This document shows, in pieces, positions 10,948-23,047 of a stretch of DNA of 64,000 bases. Made by a program: the position numbers and the translations under genes. The stretch is from Pegoplata infirma. Taxonomy: Eukaryota; Arthropoda; Insecta; Diptera; Anthomyiidae. Position 1 is the stretch's first letter. Each line of letters begins with the position of its first letter. A model generated the notes under the pieces. That model did no database searches. It was not told where the DNA came from and saw nothing but the letters and a program-made list of their open reading frames with translations. The stretch spans positions 179,258,065-179,322,064 of the forward strand of contig OY992537.1 of NCBI GenBank assembly GCA_963921195.1, given 5' to 3'.

Positions 10948-13900
10948 CTATTGCTTTAAGTCTTTTGCATGGAAAATGCCTAAAGATTTCCCTTTTAAAT
11001 CTTCAATCTCGTAAAGACAATTTCCCACTGGTCGAACGATTCGGCACTTCCGAAATTTACTTGAAAGCTTAGCGTTAAAATTATTTTGGAAATTGCTTTG
11101 CTGGAAATTTTTTCGGAATACCTCTTGACCAGGGACGAACTTGACATTACGAGATCGAATATTATAGGTCCTCTGATTGGTAACGTATGCCTTATGCAGG
11201 TTCTCCCGTATTTTACTCCTAATAAGATCTTGTTTTATGGATTTTGGAATGATATTGTTTTCCGGGTCATTCAAAATTTTTAATTTCCTAGCAATTCTAT
11301 ATGCACTACCGTGATTAAACATATTCACCCCAAATAGTGCAAAGTACGGTGTCACTCCTGTAGCACTGTGCTTGGAAGAACGTAACGAACATTCAATCTC
11401 CGATAGATGTCTATCCCAATCACAGTGATCTTCTTTAAGATATGAGCGTATTGCCGACAAAATGGACTGATTAACCCTCTCCGAGGCATTGGCCTGTGGA
11501 GAATAAATAGCAGTCCGAATATGCTTAATTCCAAAATTATTTACCATGTCCGAAAATTCCTTACTTATGAATTGCTTTCCATTGTCGGATACAATGGATT
11601 CGGGAGTGCCAAATTTGTGGAACACTTCCGCAATTAAAAACTTAACCACATTTTTGGTATTTGCCTTAGGTAAAGCCTTCAGCAATACATATTTAGTAAG
11701 GTGGTCCAACACGATAAAAATATAACAGTTACCTGTTTTTGAGCGGGGATATGGCCCTAAAAAATCGACATAAATTCTCTGAAACGGTCTGTCAACGACA
11801 AACTCATTGCCCATGGGTGGACGAAGTGTAACATTTGGTGGTTTAGTTTCCTTACAAACTTCGCAGTTTCTCACAAAATTTCTAACTTGAGTATTTTGAT
11901 TTGGCCAGTAGAAATACTCTCTGATTCTTTTCAGGGTTTTATTAAATCCTCCATGAGAAGCTTCAGGCGGATTATGAGCCTTATTTATTATGTCCTGCGT
12001 AAGGTCAAGTGGGACCCACAATTTCCACGCGAAATCCTCATTTAGTTCCATACCCTCATATGGCATCATCCGTTTGTACACCAAACCGTCAACCACTTTT
12101 AAATCTGGCAGCTGAGAAATGTTTTCACTTATACTGGAGATCAATTCTAAATAATCTTCGGATTTAAAAGATTTGCTATCGAGGTTTATCAATCCGTTCA
12201 CGTCGGCGCATATTTCTTCCATATCATACCTTGACAAAGTATCGGGCACAATATTTTTGCTACCCTGCCTGTGCTCAATTTCAAACGAAAAAGCTTGCAA
12301 ATGAAGACTCCACCGTGCAAGTCGGCCACTGAGGTCCTTGTGCGACATCAGCCACTTAAGGCTGCTATGGTCCGTGATGACAGTGAAAGGCATTAACTCG
12401 ACATATGGTCGAAACTTCTTTATTGCCATCACCACGGCCAAGCATTCCCGTTCCGTAACGGAATAGTTTTTTTGTGCAGGGGTTAACTTTTGAGAAAAAT
12501 ATGCAATAGGATGTTCGCCATCACTATCGTCCTTCTGAAAAAGCACAGCTCCAATTCCGATGTCAGAAGCATCGCATTGAATGTAAAAATGTCTAGAAAA
12601 ATCAGGATGTATTAGTACAGGACTTGAAATTAACGCCGCTTTTAAATTATCAAATGCCTTTTTGGCCCCCTCGCTAAATTCAAATTTCTTTGACTTTTTT
12701 AACGTATCGAAGATGGGGGCAGCAATAGTGGCATATTCGGGTATAAAGCGACGATACCACCCTGTTGCTCCCATAAAACTCCGAACCTGTTTTACCGTTT
12801 TTGGGTACGAATATCTAGAAATAGTAATAATTTTTTCAGGGTCGGGTTTAACTTTCCCCTCACCTACAATATATCCCAAGTATTTTAGTTCTTTTGAACA
12901 AAACTTACTCTTGGATACATTAATGGTCAGTCCCGCATCTGAAAGGCATTTCGCTACCCGTTCAAGCAACTCCAAGTGAGTTTTGAAATCTGGAGATACA
13001 ATCAAAAGATCATCCAAATAGACAAAAACTCTATCACGTATTGCCGAAGGAACCACTTTATCCATTAGACGGCATAACCTCTGAGCTGCGTTACACAACC
13101 CAAAGGGCATGACCGTATAGTGGTAAAGAGGTCTTCCTGGCACCGTGAAGGCAGTTTTTTCCCTACTGGCTTGATCTAATGGTATCTGCCAGAACGCATC
13201 TTTTAAGTCAACGCTAGATATAAAATGTGTGTCTCCTAGCCGACTGAGCAGTCCTTCAATGTGCGGCAGAGGGTAAGCATCCTTGACCGTAAGTGCATTG
13301 AGCTTTCGTGCATCTAAGCACAATCTATTTTTATCACCTTTCCGTACTAGAGTCACCGGGTGGCTCCACGGACTTTCGCTATGCTCAATGACACCTAGGT
13401 TAAGCATCCTATCCAGCTCTGCGTACATTAAATTCTGTACAGCCGGAGAGACAGGGTAGTGTCTATCCTTCACTGGAGTGCTATCGCGGGTATCGATAGT
13501 ATGCATTTCCAATGTAGTCTTACCTAACCCTAATTTTGTATAGCAGGGAAATTTTTCTATAATCTTATTCAAAGCTTGTTTTTGTTCCGATGTTAAAAGA
13601 TGTGTTTTCATTTCGGATTTTATATCAGGCTCATCACATAACGGTACACTATTAGTAGAAATACTTTCTACTGAAGCAAAAAGCTTAAAACTTCTCATGA
13701 AGTCAACACCTAAAAATAATTCTCTATTAAGAGTGGGAACTAAATAAAAGGTAACCTCATTTATAAGACGGTTAAACTCAACCTTTGCCTTGACGCGACC
13801 AATAATAGGGTGTTTACTCCCATCAGCAGTTTTTATGCTTGAATTAAAAGTATTTATTACTAATTTAGCCTTATCTACAAACTCCACGCAATTTTTCCCT

Positions 13901-14346
13901 AAGCATGTTACGGTGGCTCCGCTATCGAGTAGCCCCTCTACTTCCACCCCATTAATTTTGATTCTAGAATAAAAGCGGGTGTCTTCACCTTCGTATAAGG
14001 TGGCTGAAGCTATCTCCTTTCGGATTTTCCTACGTTTTTTGTACCTAAGTCTTGCCTTTGCAATCCTATTCGAAACTCTACCAAAAATTCTTTCTCTCAC
14101 CTCCTGGTATTCTTTTATACGTATATGCAACGGTTTTATAGCTTTTAATTTAATTTCTTTATTTTCATTTTTATCTAATTCTCTGTTTTTATTTTCTAAA
14201 ATGGAAATTTTCTTTGTCTCAGGTGTTTGAGTCGATTGGTCGTAAGTCTGGGTTCTATCGTTTCTGACTGGGTCTAAACCTGCGTAGAACGCGTCTCCCC
14301 AGTGCGAGACGAGCTCTTGTTTGGGTTTCCCTGACACCGTGGGCAC
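10948..14346 (-). CDS. pol: Gypsy Pol polyprotein (protease, reverse transcriptase, RNase H, integrase)
   Basis: One uninterrupted frame of 1132 residues. Domains in order: aspartic protease with LLDSGATVTCLG at about 138; reverse transcriptase with the active-site YLDD near 443 and GLCNAAQ upstream; RNase H with TDHSSLKWL near 655; integrase zinc-binding HHCC region (HGGFNKT...CEVCKETK) near 800-835; and a DDE core with Asp in YVDFLGPYP (about 860), Asp in SDNGKQF (about 918) and Glu in ASERVNQS (about 953). The C-terminus is a GPY/F-like chromatin-binding tail. It lies in the -1 frame relative to gag and overlaps it by 73 bases, so it is probably made as a Gag-Pol fusion; the first Met is not expected to be a real start. 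All catalytic motifs look intact. Confidence 0.93.
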   Translation of the reverse strand: MPTVSGKPKQELVSHWGDAFYAGLDPVRNDRTQTYDQSTQTPETKKISILENKNRELDKNENKEIKLKAIKPLHIRIKEYQEVRERIFGRVSNRIAKARLRYKKRRKIRKEIASATLYEGEDTRFYSRIKINGVEVEGLLDSGATVTCLGKNCVEFVDKAKLVINTFNSSIKTADGSKHPIIGRVKAKVEFNRLINEVTFYLVPTLNRELFLGVDFMRSFKLFASVESISTNSVPLCDEPDIKSEMKTHLLTSEQKQALNKIIEKFPCYTKLGLGKTTLEMHTIDTRDSTPVKDRHYPVSPAVQNLMYAELDRMLNLGVIEHSESPWSHPVTLVRKGDKNRLCLDARKLNALTVKDAYPLPHIEGLLSRLGDTHFISSVDLKDAFWQIPLDQASREKTAFTVPGRPLYHYTVMPFGLCNAAQRLCRLMDKVVPSAIRDRVFVYLDDLLIVSPDFKTHLELLERVAKCLSDAGLTINVSKSKFCSKELKYLGYIVGEGKVKPDPEKIITISRYSYPKTVKQVRSFMGATGWYRRFIPEYATIAAPIFDTLKKSKKFEFSEGAKKAFDNLKAALISSPVLIHPDFSRHFYIQCDASDIGIGAVLFQKDDSDGEHPIAYFSQKLTPAQKNYSVTERECLAVVMAIKKFRPYVELMPFTVITDHSSLKWLMSHKDLSGRLARWSLHLQAFSFEIEHRQGSKNIVPDTLSRYDMEEICADVNGLINLDSKSFKSEDYLELISSISENISQLPDLKVVDGLVYKRMMPYEGMELNEDFAWKLWVPLDLTQDIINKAHNPPEASHGGFNKTLKRIREYFYWPNQNTQVRNFVRNCEVCKETKPPNVTLRPPMGNEFVVDRPFQRIYVDFLGPYPRSKTGNCYIFIVLDHLTKYVLLKALPKANTKNVVKFLIAEVFHKFGTPESIVSDNGKQFISKEFSDMVNNFGIKHIRTAIYSPQANASERVNQSILSAIRSYLKEDHCDWDRHLSEIECSLRSSKHSATGVTPYFALFGVNMFNHGSAYRIARKLKILNDPENNIIPKSIKQDLIRSKIRENLHKAYVTNQRTYNIRSRNVKFVPGQEVFRKNFQQSNFQNNFNAKLSSKFRKCRIVRPVGNCLYEIEDLKGKSLGIFHAKDLKQ

Positions 14347-16029
14347 TCAGGGGTTATCACCTCATCTAAACCGCACTTGTAGCAAAACTTCCTAGCCGGC
14401 GAAGGGCAGTTATTGTGGAGATGACCAGTTTTTTTACAATTAAAACAAACCACATTTTTTGAAACATTTATAGCATCTACTTCTAAGTCAGAATCCGATG
14501 AATCTTCCTGTTCATGCTGCAAGGCATTGACGCGTCGAGCCGGATTCTGCCGATTAGAACTTTTCAATGCTTGACGTTCTTCAGTTAACACCAACTTTTC
14601 CGCTCTCCTGCATTCATTTCGGAATTTGGCGAGTGTACTAAGGTCCGCTGACATGATAACTTTTGCAATTGACGGCTTCAGGTTATCTTGCATAATTTCT
14701 ATAATTTTTCCTACTCTATAGGGTTTTCGTTGCTGGTTCCTTAACTTTATAACGGCTCTATAAAAATCATTAAACGATTCGTGTGGCAGTTGCCGACGAT
14801 TCATTATCTCCTTTTGAATTAAAAACTCACTCTGGATATCCTCGTATTCTCTGAGAAACGCCTCTTCCAGCTCTTCCCAAGTCTCGATTGGATTTTGTCT
14901 CCTTTCGGTCCAGTACCACTCTACTGCGTCTCCCGCGAGAAGGTGATGAAAGTTTTTTATAACCTCCGACCATGGACAATCTCGGTCACTCTGAAGAATC
15001 TTAATACGTTCAATAAAATGTTCGGGCTTCATGGACTTATCAGTACCATCAAACTTTATACCCCATTTTTCAACATCAAACTTCTTTAGGTATCGGGGTG
15101 GGGGAATATAGGACTGCTGAGGAATCTGGAAAGAATTTGGATTCGATAAATGCGGTGCCATCTGCTGCTGTTGTTGGATCATGGGTTGTTGTTGTTGAAC
15201 CATGTGTTGTTGTGGAATTTGTTGTTGTTGCTGTTGTGCAATTTGTTGTTGTTGCTGTTGTGCAATTTGTTGTTGTTGCTGTTGTTGTTGTGCAATATGT
15301 TGTTGTTGGTGTTGTTGTTGATGTTGTGCAATATGTTGTTGTTGCGCTACCTCGCGTTGCTGCTGCTGTTGCACTATGGGCTGTTGTTGTGAAATGTACT
15401 GACCTATTGGTCGTTGTACCATAGGTTGTTGCAAACTTGAGTAATAAGGTGTTTGGTGTGGTTGCATACTAAGTGGGGGCAGTGAAAAATATTGCTGTGG
15501 AAATGGTGGTGGCCAATAGGGTGGTGGAAAAGCGGTGAATGGTAGTGGTTGTGCTTGGGCAACCCTTTCAGTCGGCTGAGACCGATACTGTTGATTTTCC
15601 CACGGTTGTGAAACTGCAGATGGTGGAGGGGCTCTAGGGGCTGGACCTGGAGTGGATTGGTTTCCTATTTGCATTGAGGCATTATTTGGGGTCCATGATC
15701 GTAGGCTTTCCTCGACCATTTGTGGAATTAAACTTCGCAGCCGTTCTTCAACGCTTTGCATAAAACTAAGTTGAGATAAACCCACTGATGCATCAATTAA
15801 ATTCTGCAAATGATTTGCATCCGTATTTGTCGGATTAGATGTGCCTTGAAACTGTTGGGTTTGTGCAGCACCGGTGTTATCTCTAAATTCCCGTCTCACG
15901 TTTTGCGCTGTTATACTACTATAGGACGGAGAGACTATCGTTTCGTTGGCACCACTATCGGATTCTGGTGAAGTCAAGATTTCTTGCTGCTGGTGTGGCA
16001 ACAAATATGGTGATGCTGGCCATGATTGG
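14274..16029 (-). pseudogene. gag: Gypsy Gag, 3' part (capsid and nucleocapsid), cut off by a transposon insertion
   Basis: The open frame holds about 576 residues and has no ATG at its beginning because the 5' part lies on the far side of the hAT-like insertion (20990-21215). Seen: a Pro-rich and strongly Gln-rich stretch at about 130-300, a capsid-like retrotransposon Gag domain (FDVEKWGIKFDGTD to about residue 470), then a CCHC zinc knuckle CFNCKKTGHLHNNC and a second Cys pair region. It ends TAG at 14274-14276 inside the pol overlap. In the original element Gag packages RNA and forms particles; this copy cannot give full-length Gag unless the insertion is removed or spliced out. Confidence 0.85.
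14286..14331 (-). promoter_or_regulatory. -1 ribosomal frameshift signal between gag and pol
   Basis: On the minus strand GGGAAAC (14331-14325) is phased G GGA AAC in the gag frame, a canonical X XXY YYZ slippery heptamer. After a 7-base spacer comes a potential hairpin: AGAGCTCGTCTC pairs with GAGACGCGTTCT (one mismatch and one G-T pair) around an 8-base loop. Slipping back one base enters the pol frame directly. Confidence 0.85.
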
Positions 16030-16629
16030 CATAGCTGTATTATTGATTTTTTTTATTTGGATTTTTTGGAAAAAAATAAAATACTTTGATATTTTAGTTG
16101 GCTATCAAAAAATAAAATGTTTTGTTATTTTATTTATTTTGGTTTGAATAAAATAAAATTTTATTTTATTCAAATTCATAAAAAGGAAATAATATTTCTT
16201 TCCAAAAAAATCAAATAATTTTTTCTGATTGCTTATTCAAACAAACAAAATAGAATTTTTCAAAATAATCAACAAAAATTTGTGATTTTTTTTGGTTATT
16301 CACAAAAATTCAAATGAATAACGTATTATTTAAACAAAAAAAAGAAATATTCTTGAAAATTTTGTGTTTGAAAAATATTTTTTTTTTATTTATTTTGAAT
16401 TTTATTATACAGTAAAACACACAATTATTCTTACAAACCACTATTGTTTTACTTATTTAAGGTTTTCTTTACTAAAACATTAATTAGATTATTTTTAATT
16501 TTTTTCCCAAATTGACTTTTACTGATTAAAAAATGTTCTTGAAACATTTTCTTATGGAAAATACTCTAGTTGATTAGACTTTTCGATATTTTTCTTAAAC
16601 AATAAAAAGTCGTGAAAGGATGTATAATA

Positions 16630-17503
16630 GGGTGGGTCGATGAAATGCATATTTGCAAATCTCGTTAACTAATAGCAAAAACTCGACGCGCATTTTCGAG
16701 CTGATAACGGGAAAAATCATGAAAAAATTTTAGGAGGGTACTTTTAGGCCTCTACAAGCGGTTTTAGTTCGCGGTTCTTGGAAAAATATATTTTTTATAA
16801 TTTTTTAAAAATATTTTAAAAATTAAGTAAAATAATGCTTATTACGAAACAAGTTCCAAAAAAAAAATATCTCGCCAATTTTAGCCCGTGGATGCATTTT
16901 TATACCTAAAATTTGATACCCATTTTTCCATTTTTTAATTTTTTTTGGTACTTTCGAATTTTTTGCACTTGCGGATTGTTATAACTAGCCGCCAATTTGT
17001 TTTGTTGTTTTATTATTTTCTTAAAACACTTTATTTTACCAAAATTTTGATACTCATTTTTAATTTTTTTGTAATTTGCGAATTTTTTGCACTTGTGGAT
17101 TGCTATAAATAGCCGAAATTTTTTTATTTTTATCATTCATGTTCTTAAATCGGCCTTATGCACCATTTGAGTGCTATTATGAAATAAAAAATATTTTTTT
17201 TTATAAAATAAATCGAACTTTCCTGGATATAAAAATGCATCCACGGGCTAAAATTGGCGAGATAAATTTTTTTTGGAACTTGTTTCGTAATAAGCATTAT
17301 TTTACTTAATTTTTAAAATATTTTTAAAAAAATAAAAAAAATATTTTTTTTCCAAGAACCGCGAACTAAAACCGCTTGTAGAGGCCTAAAAGTACCCTCC
17401 TAAAATTTTTTCATGATTTTTCCCGTTATCAGCTCGAAAATGCGCGTCGAGTTTTTGCTATTAGTTAACGAGATTTGCAAATATGCATTTCATCGACCCA
17501 CCC
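16630..17503. mobile_element. Snapback MITE with TA duplication (GGGTGGGTCGATGAAATG ends)
   Basis: gggtgggtcgatgaaatg at the left and catttcatcgacccaccc at the right, with arms of about 280 bp that are nearly perfect complements, flanked by TA. The centre holds two ~133-bp tandem copies (around 16912 and 17045). The TA duplication suggests Tc1/mariner-type mobilisation. Confidence 0.85.
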
Positions 17504-17952
17504 TAATGTATAATTACTTAAATACCCTTAATTGCAAAGGTTTATTTTGCAAAACATTGAGATTTTTAAGGGTTTTTGCTTTGGTGACATTTTTAAGAAA
17601 ATATTCTTTAGTATTAACTGTGAAATGTTTCTACTACACAAAAATTATTTTAATCGAAAAAAATTTCATTCTTTATACAATTGAACATTTTTGCAATAGA
17701 AAATGCATTATTCTATTTTTAAAATTTAAATGCATATTTGCTTATAATATTTTTTTATTTTTGACTACTTTTGAGGTAAAACTGATGTTGTACTGATGAT
17801 GAAATTTATTGTGATTCTCTAGCACATAACGATCTATCCGTCTATCCCTCATTTTACGGATTAACTGTTATATTTTTTAAGCGAGATACATTGAAGTCTA
17901 CCAAAAGGGAAAAAATATTCTACGAATTAGTGCATGAAATTTCACTGGGGAA

Positions 17953-19408
17953 TAGAGTTTTTCACGGGAATTCCTGTAAATTTTCGATCCCGAAATCCCG
18001 GGAAATAGAGCGGGAATTCCCGGGAATTTTTGTTTCTTTGAAATTGTTGATTTTTTGACATCTATTGATTATTTTGTATGTGAATTTTTTAGATTTTATT
18101 AAAATTCTTGATAATTGATGACAAAAACGTACGCAGGGACAAGGAGGACCCAAAAAGTATTCCAAGAGAAACCTTCAAACTAAAAAATTTTATAAAATCT
18201 GAGACTTCCGAAATGAAAAAAGTCTCACAATATCTAAATTTACGATAGGATACAAGTATTTAAAGTTGGTGATTTTAAAGCCTTTAAAGCTTTTGTGTAC
18301 TAAAACTGTCCTACATTAGGAGCCCCTGGTGGGGCACTTATTGGACATGTGGGGTCCAGTATCTAAACTTAAGCTCGAAATTACGTTAGCTATAACCGGT
18401 ATGAATTTCGCTTTAATCGGTCTCGTACTTAGCAAAATTATTAAAAATAATCCACTGTTCACCTTTGCGTATGATTGTTATTTAAAGGCAATTACAAAAT
18501 TACAATTTTCAAGCAATTATTATTATAATTATAATAAAAGTTCACCAACTTTAAATGCGTGTAAAAAAATCTAGCACTGAACCAAAAAAAAAGTGTCGAG
18601 TGTTATGCTTTCATTTGCTTTTAGTTTCATTCCATTCCGATTTTGGTTGTTGCACTGTGTTATAAGAACCTTATACTTTTTTTCAGAAGCTGAGAAATTT
18701 TCTTTCTGAGACCTGCATTATAAAAATTTTCAGTATGATTATATGTTTCTATAGAAAATATTTATATCTCTGAACAGGATTCTTTTTTAATCGATAAATT
18801 GATATAAAATCGGTGTAAGGAATGACTCTGAAATTAACAGGTGTTTCTTTTAGAAACCAGAATTTTTAATTTTTTTTAATTTTTTTAATAATTTTTTGGG
18901 GTAAATTTTCTTATAATTTCATTTCTCTGAAACAGTTACATTCAGTTTCAGAGACATAATTGAAATATTCCTCTGAATCAGTTTCATTGTGTTTTAGAGG
19001 CAAAGCGTTGAGAACCAATTGTAAAAATTAACTGATATGAATTAGAATAAATGGTGAATTTTTATTATTACAACAGATAAAGCAATTTGAAATATCATAT
19101 TCCCTTAAAAATATTTTTAAATGACTTCGACATATTGGACCGTTTTTTATGGGTAACAAACATTTTTCTTTTTTTCTCGAAACTTCTTTTTTTGTTTTAA
19201 AGGTACTAAATACGATTTTTATGGTGTTAATAAAAGGTACCAAATACAATTTTTATTGTGTTAATAAACGTTATAAATAGTGTAATAGTGTAATAGTGTA
19301 CAAAATTTGGGTTTTTAGTTTTAGCGGGAATTCCCGGGATCCCGGGAAATTTAAAAATGAATCCCGCTTTCCCGGGAAATGAAAAAGTCCGGGAAAAGAA
19401 AAACTCTA
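17953..19408. mobile_element. hAT-like element (TAGAGTTTTTC ends) nested in the 16030-20989 element
   Basis: tagagtttttc / gaaaaactcta ends (one mismatch region) with an exact 8-bp duplication ctggggaa (17945-17952, 19409-19416). Both ends carry cgggaattcccggg-type palindromes. The 1456-bp interior has no transposase-length frame. Confidence 0.82.
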
Positions 19409-20189
19409 CTGGGGAAGTATCATATTGAAAATAATTAAAATAATAAGTTATAATATATCAAAAATGTTTCAAATTTACTTTATAACTATATCACATAGGC
19501 CAAGTAAAATTTGTGACTTTGACCAACCAAGTAAAACACGGGTGGTTGGAAACAGTTTTTGCCTAAAAGTGCGAATACTATATTTTCTTTTTTGAATACG
19601 TATTTGGAATGTCTAAGAATAATATAGGAACAAAAACCAAAACATCGATCGAGCACTTTTTTCAAAAATCGCGGTTGAATTGCAAAAGATTATTATATTC
19701 GAATTTTCTAGAGATATAAAAAAAAACAAATATTATTTGGAATTATGCATTTATATAAAGTATTCAAAAAAATTTATATTGCAGTATTCAAACGGTCAAA
19801 AAATAAACATATTTCTAAAAAATCAAAAATGAATGTACATTTCCGTAATTTTAACCGTTTTTATAGTAAAAATTTTTCAGTCAGTTTTTACGGATTTTTA
19901 CAATTATTTATATAAGTAGTCTTTTTTTTAAATAAAGTTTCATTAGTTTCAAACGTATTTTCTGTTGAATTTACTGACATAATATTTTGAGTGTATGTAA
20001 TAAATAAACATTTCGGTATTTATCATTATTATCAGATATCATTCCATTTCGCAAATCGCATGTTTTTAAATTTGGTTATATGACCGCTAAATTTTATCAT
20101 AAAATTTCATTTTCTAGTCCCCTGGATTCAACTGCAGGACGTTGAAGTTCTTCTGCCATAGAAATATTTCATTTGCTTCTGCCTTTTTT

Positions 20190-20440
20190 CAAATTTTTAA
20201 ATATGATCCGATTTGGCCCATTTCCGTACTTAACCAGCCTCAGACCATAAGATATATTTCTGCCAAATTTTCGCAGTCTAGCTCTTTTATTTTGGATTGT
20301 ATCATGTCTTCCACAGACGAACGGACGGACATCTGCAGAATGTGTAACAATCGATCACTAATAAATAATATATATTTTATGGTTTGTTAGATAGATATTT
20401 CGATGCTTACACACGGAATGACAAAGTGAGTATACTCCTT
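20190..20440 (+). repeat. Fragment of the accctccac interspersed family
   Basis: Contains ttattttggattgtatcat, gacgaacggacggacatc, a tatattttatgg core and gatatttcgatgctta followed by cggaatgacaaagtga, the ordered landmarks of the family tail seen complete at 62921-63427. Confidence 0.6.
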
Positions 20441-20989
20441 AAACCAACCTATGAAAGTCGCCAATTTTTACAGATTTTTATACTTTTCTTTAAAAAAAAG
20501 TTTTGTTAAGTAAATATTTGCATAAGTTTATAGCTCTGCACTTGGAATTTCCTAAATCACAACTTAACTTTTCTGAATTCAAATGGACTTTTTATAAATT
20601 ACAATTTATAAGAACCTGATATTAAAACAAAACTGTTTTGTAAGAATAATTTTTTGTTAAACTGTACAAAATAAATAAAATAGTTTTTTTTTCAAACACA
20701 AAATTTTCAAGAATATTTATTTTTTGTTGTTTGAATAATACGTTATTTATTTGAATTTTTGTGAATAACCAAAAAAAATCACAAATTTTTGTTGATTATT
20801 TTGAAAAATTATATTTTGTTTGTTTGAATAAAAAAAATCAGAAAAAATTATTCGATTTTTCGTTATTCAAATAAAATCAAAATAAATATTATTCATTTTC
20901 AAATATTTAAATAATCTGTTATTTGATTATTTTTGAAAAAATATTGTTATTTATTCATTTCGTTATTTCAATCATAGCATACAGCTATG

Positions 20990-21215
20990 ATGATTGGGAT
21001 GTACCGGAAATAACACCAGCTTGTAATTGCGGTTGTGTTAAAACGTTTGGTGCTGTCGTGACGGCTGCCGTTGATGTCGACGCCGTCGCGGTTGTGGTAG
21101 TTGTCGTATGGTCGTTCATGGTCTCACTATGAGTATTTTCAGTATTTTCAGTTGTATTTGAATTTTCGGTGGAACTTTCCCTAATTTTTTTTTGTTGTCG
21201 GGTCTCTGCTACCAT
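20990..21215 (-). pseudogene. gag: Gypsy Gag, N-terminal part separated from the rest by a hAT-like insertion
   Basis: ATG at 21215 opens a frame of about 75 residues rich in Thr, Ser and Asn (MVAETRQQKKI start), reading into the target duplication at 20990-20997. The frame matches that of the large gag piece on the other side once the element and one duplicate are discounted. It is thus the disrupted start of gag rather than a separate gene. Confidence 0.8.
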
Positions 21216-21859
21216 TTTCTAATAAACTAGTACCCAAGCACTAACTGTTTATTATTTTTGTCTAACGCCAAAAATAATATATCAGGCCTATATTGTTTTT
21301 TTCTCAAAAACAAATTTATTACTAAAAATTTTAAACTTTAATAATTTAAATTTAATTCTGATTTTTTTTATATCAATGAAAAAATTGTTAAAGGAACGGA
21401 TTATATAAAAAATTTTGATTTATGATTTTGATTTCTATAAACTTAATATATGTGCAATAGTATTGGGGGTGGTATATAGTAAAGTGGGTTTTGTGTGTAC
21501 ATAAAAGGTATATAAACAAATTAATTATGTGGTATTTTTTTCTGAAAGATTAATCGATTAGATTTCTGTTACATAAAGTGAGCTAGGCGACAACTGAGGA
21601 TGGTGTAATCCCATTTTCCTCCAGGACTAGCCTAAATTCACCCTTACAATACTTCCCTGGGAATAATCTCCCGTTTGGCAAGTAGTTAACTAACAGGAAA
21701 ACTAATTAAAACTATTTTTTTTTTTTTTAACTGTTTTAAGATGGCTTCATAACTTTCATGCGAGCTGACGCAATTAAAAACAAAGTATCCTTAAAAAGGT
21801 ACGTTTTTAAGTCTGCAACTGGGATAAAGCTATGAAAGATATTTTTCTATCGTTATAAG
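21216..21859 (-). other. Gypsy 5' leader, proximal part
   Basis: Sequence between the gag start and the nested hAT-like element. No open frame of note. It presumably belongs to the untranslated leader and packaging region; the remaining leader is 22875-23032. Confidence 0.55.
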
Positions 21860-22866
21860 TAGGGCAAGTACTATCATGCATCTAAAAATCGAAAATATGT
21901 GCCTATAATATGCATCTAAAAATCCAAAATATGCACTAAAAATTTAAAAAATATGCATTTAAAAATTATTGTTCTACCAAAAAAAATAATGTTGTTAACA
22001 TAAAATACGGGTTTTTTAAACATTTGATGTCCCCTACAATTTTTAAAAAAGTTTTTGTTACTGTAAACCATTTTTAATTGGTAAAACATCTTGTTTCATA
22101 GTCACATTTTGTGTCTATAAAACAAAAATTTCCGTTCCAAATATTCGGTTCTAAAACGCAACATATTACCCTGCAGCCGATTCAACTTAATATTTCAGAA
22201 TCGATGATTTAATATTCCTGGGGCACAAAAAAAAAATTTTAGTCATTTTTGTAAAAAAAAATGAGTTAATTTTTTTTTGAGTTTATAAAAACGGAATGAC
22301 AAACTTATTTACATAAACCTTCCCAGAAAAATTTTCCGTTTAAAACAATTAGTTCCAGAACCCAGTATATTATCTTGAAATCGATTATACTTATCGTTCT
22401 AGAATCAATGATTTTTTTAAATTGTCAAAAAAGCATTCGCTTGAATAGGTATTTCAGAGACATTTTTTTTCTGTTAATTTGTAAATGTTTCAAAATAGGA
22501 AAATTTAAAATTTCAATATGGGAAAAAATTCTCAGAATCTAAAAACTTTTTTACCTGAATCCAATTTTTGCACGAAATGCCTCAGAATATCATTTCTATA
22601 ACAAAAAATTATTTTTCTCCAAAAAAAGTTGATAGAAATTGATTTTTTCTTAGGTGAGTTTTGAAAAAAGTGATAAAAATTAAACAAAAAGTGCAATTTG
22701 TATGAAAATATGCAAAAATATGCATTTATACCAAAATATGCAAAAATATGCAACTACAAATCGATGCCATTTTATTGCAAATTTCTTGATCCGGATAGAT
22801 ATTTAGTTTGTTGTATGATAAAAGTGACGAGTAAAAATATGCATTTTCATGAAAGTACTTGCCCTA
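21860..22866. mobile_element. hAT-like element (TAGGGCAAGTAC ends) in the Gypsy leader
   Basis: tagggcaagtac and gtacttgcccta are exact inverted ends, flanked by an exact 8-bp duplication gttataag (21852-21859, 22867-22874). Both arms are built from repeats of aaaatatgca. At 1007 bp without a transposase frame it is non-autonomous. Confidence 0.87.
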
Positions 22867-23032
22867 GTTATAAGAGTAAGTATGTCATACTTAAAAAAAA
22901 TGTCGCATCACGATGAGGACTCTTGATGTTTCTCTATCGGGTCTTACATCTTAAGTATGCCAAAGGTACTCTCAAGTCGAAAAGAAAAATTAAAAAACGG
23001 ATATTAACTGAATTTGATTTTACTTCAGGACG

Positions 23033-23047
23033 CCACGTTGGGAGCCA
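23033..23047 (-). promoter_or_regulatory. Gypsy primer-binding site, tRNA-Lys type
   Basis: On the minus strand TGGCTCCCAACGTGG begins six bases after the 5' LTR. From knowledge of the fly tRNA-Lys 3' end, TGGCGCCCAACGTGG would be the perfect complement, so 14 of 15 bases agree. This fixes the element's orientation independently of its reading frames. Confidence 0.75.

Larger units (their letters stand above)
16030..20989. mobile_element. 4.96-kb hAT-like TIR element inserted in Gypsy gag
   Basis: Ends catagctgtat / atacagctatg are inverted, and an exact 8-bp duplication atgattgg flanks it (16022-16029, 20990-20997). Beyond the terminal 11 bp, the outer ~400 bp on each side form an imperfect inverted repeat of A/T-rich sequence. 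No transposase frame is visible, so it is non-autonomous or degenerate. It carries at least three further repeats inside (16630-17503, 17953-19408, about 20190-20440). Confidence 0.82.

Noticed and set aside
15098..15424. Plus-strand frames rich in Val or Leu repeats opposite gag
   Set aside because: They are the complement of the poly-Gln codons of Gag on the minus strand, read in other frames.
16004..16004. TTG at 16004 as the Gag start
   Set aside because: The frame continues to the insertion point and the true ATG-containing part lies at 20990-21215.
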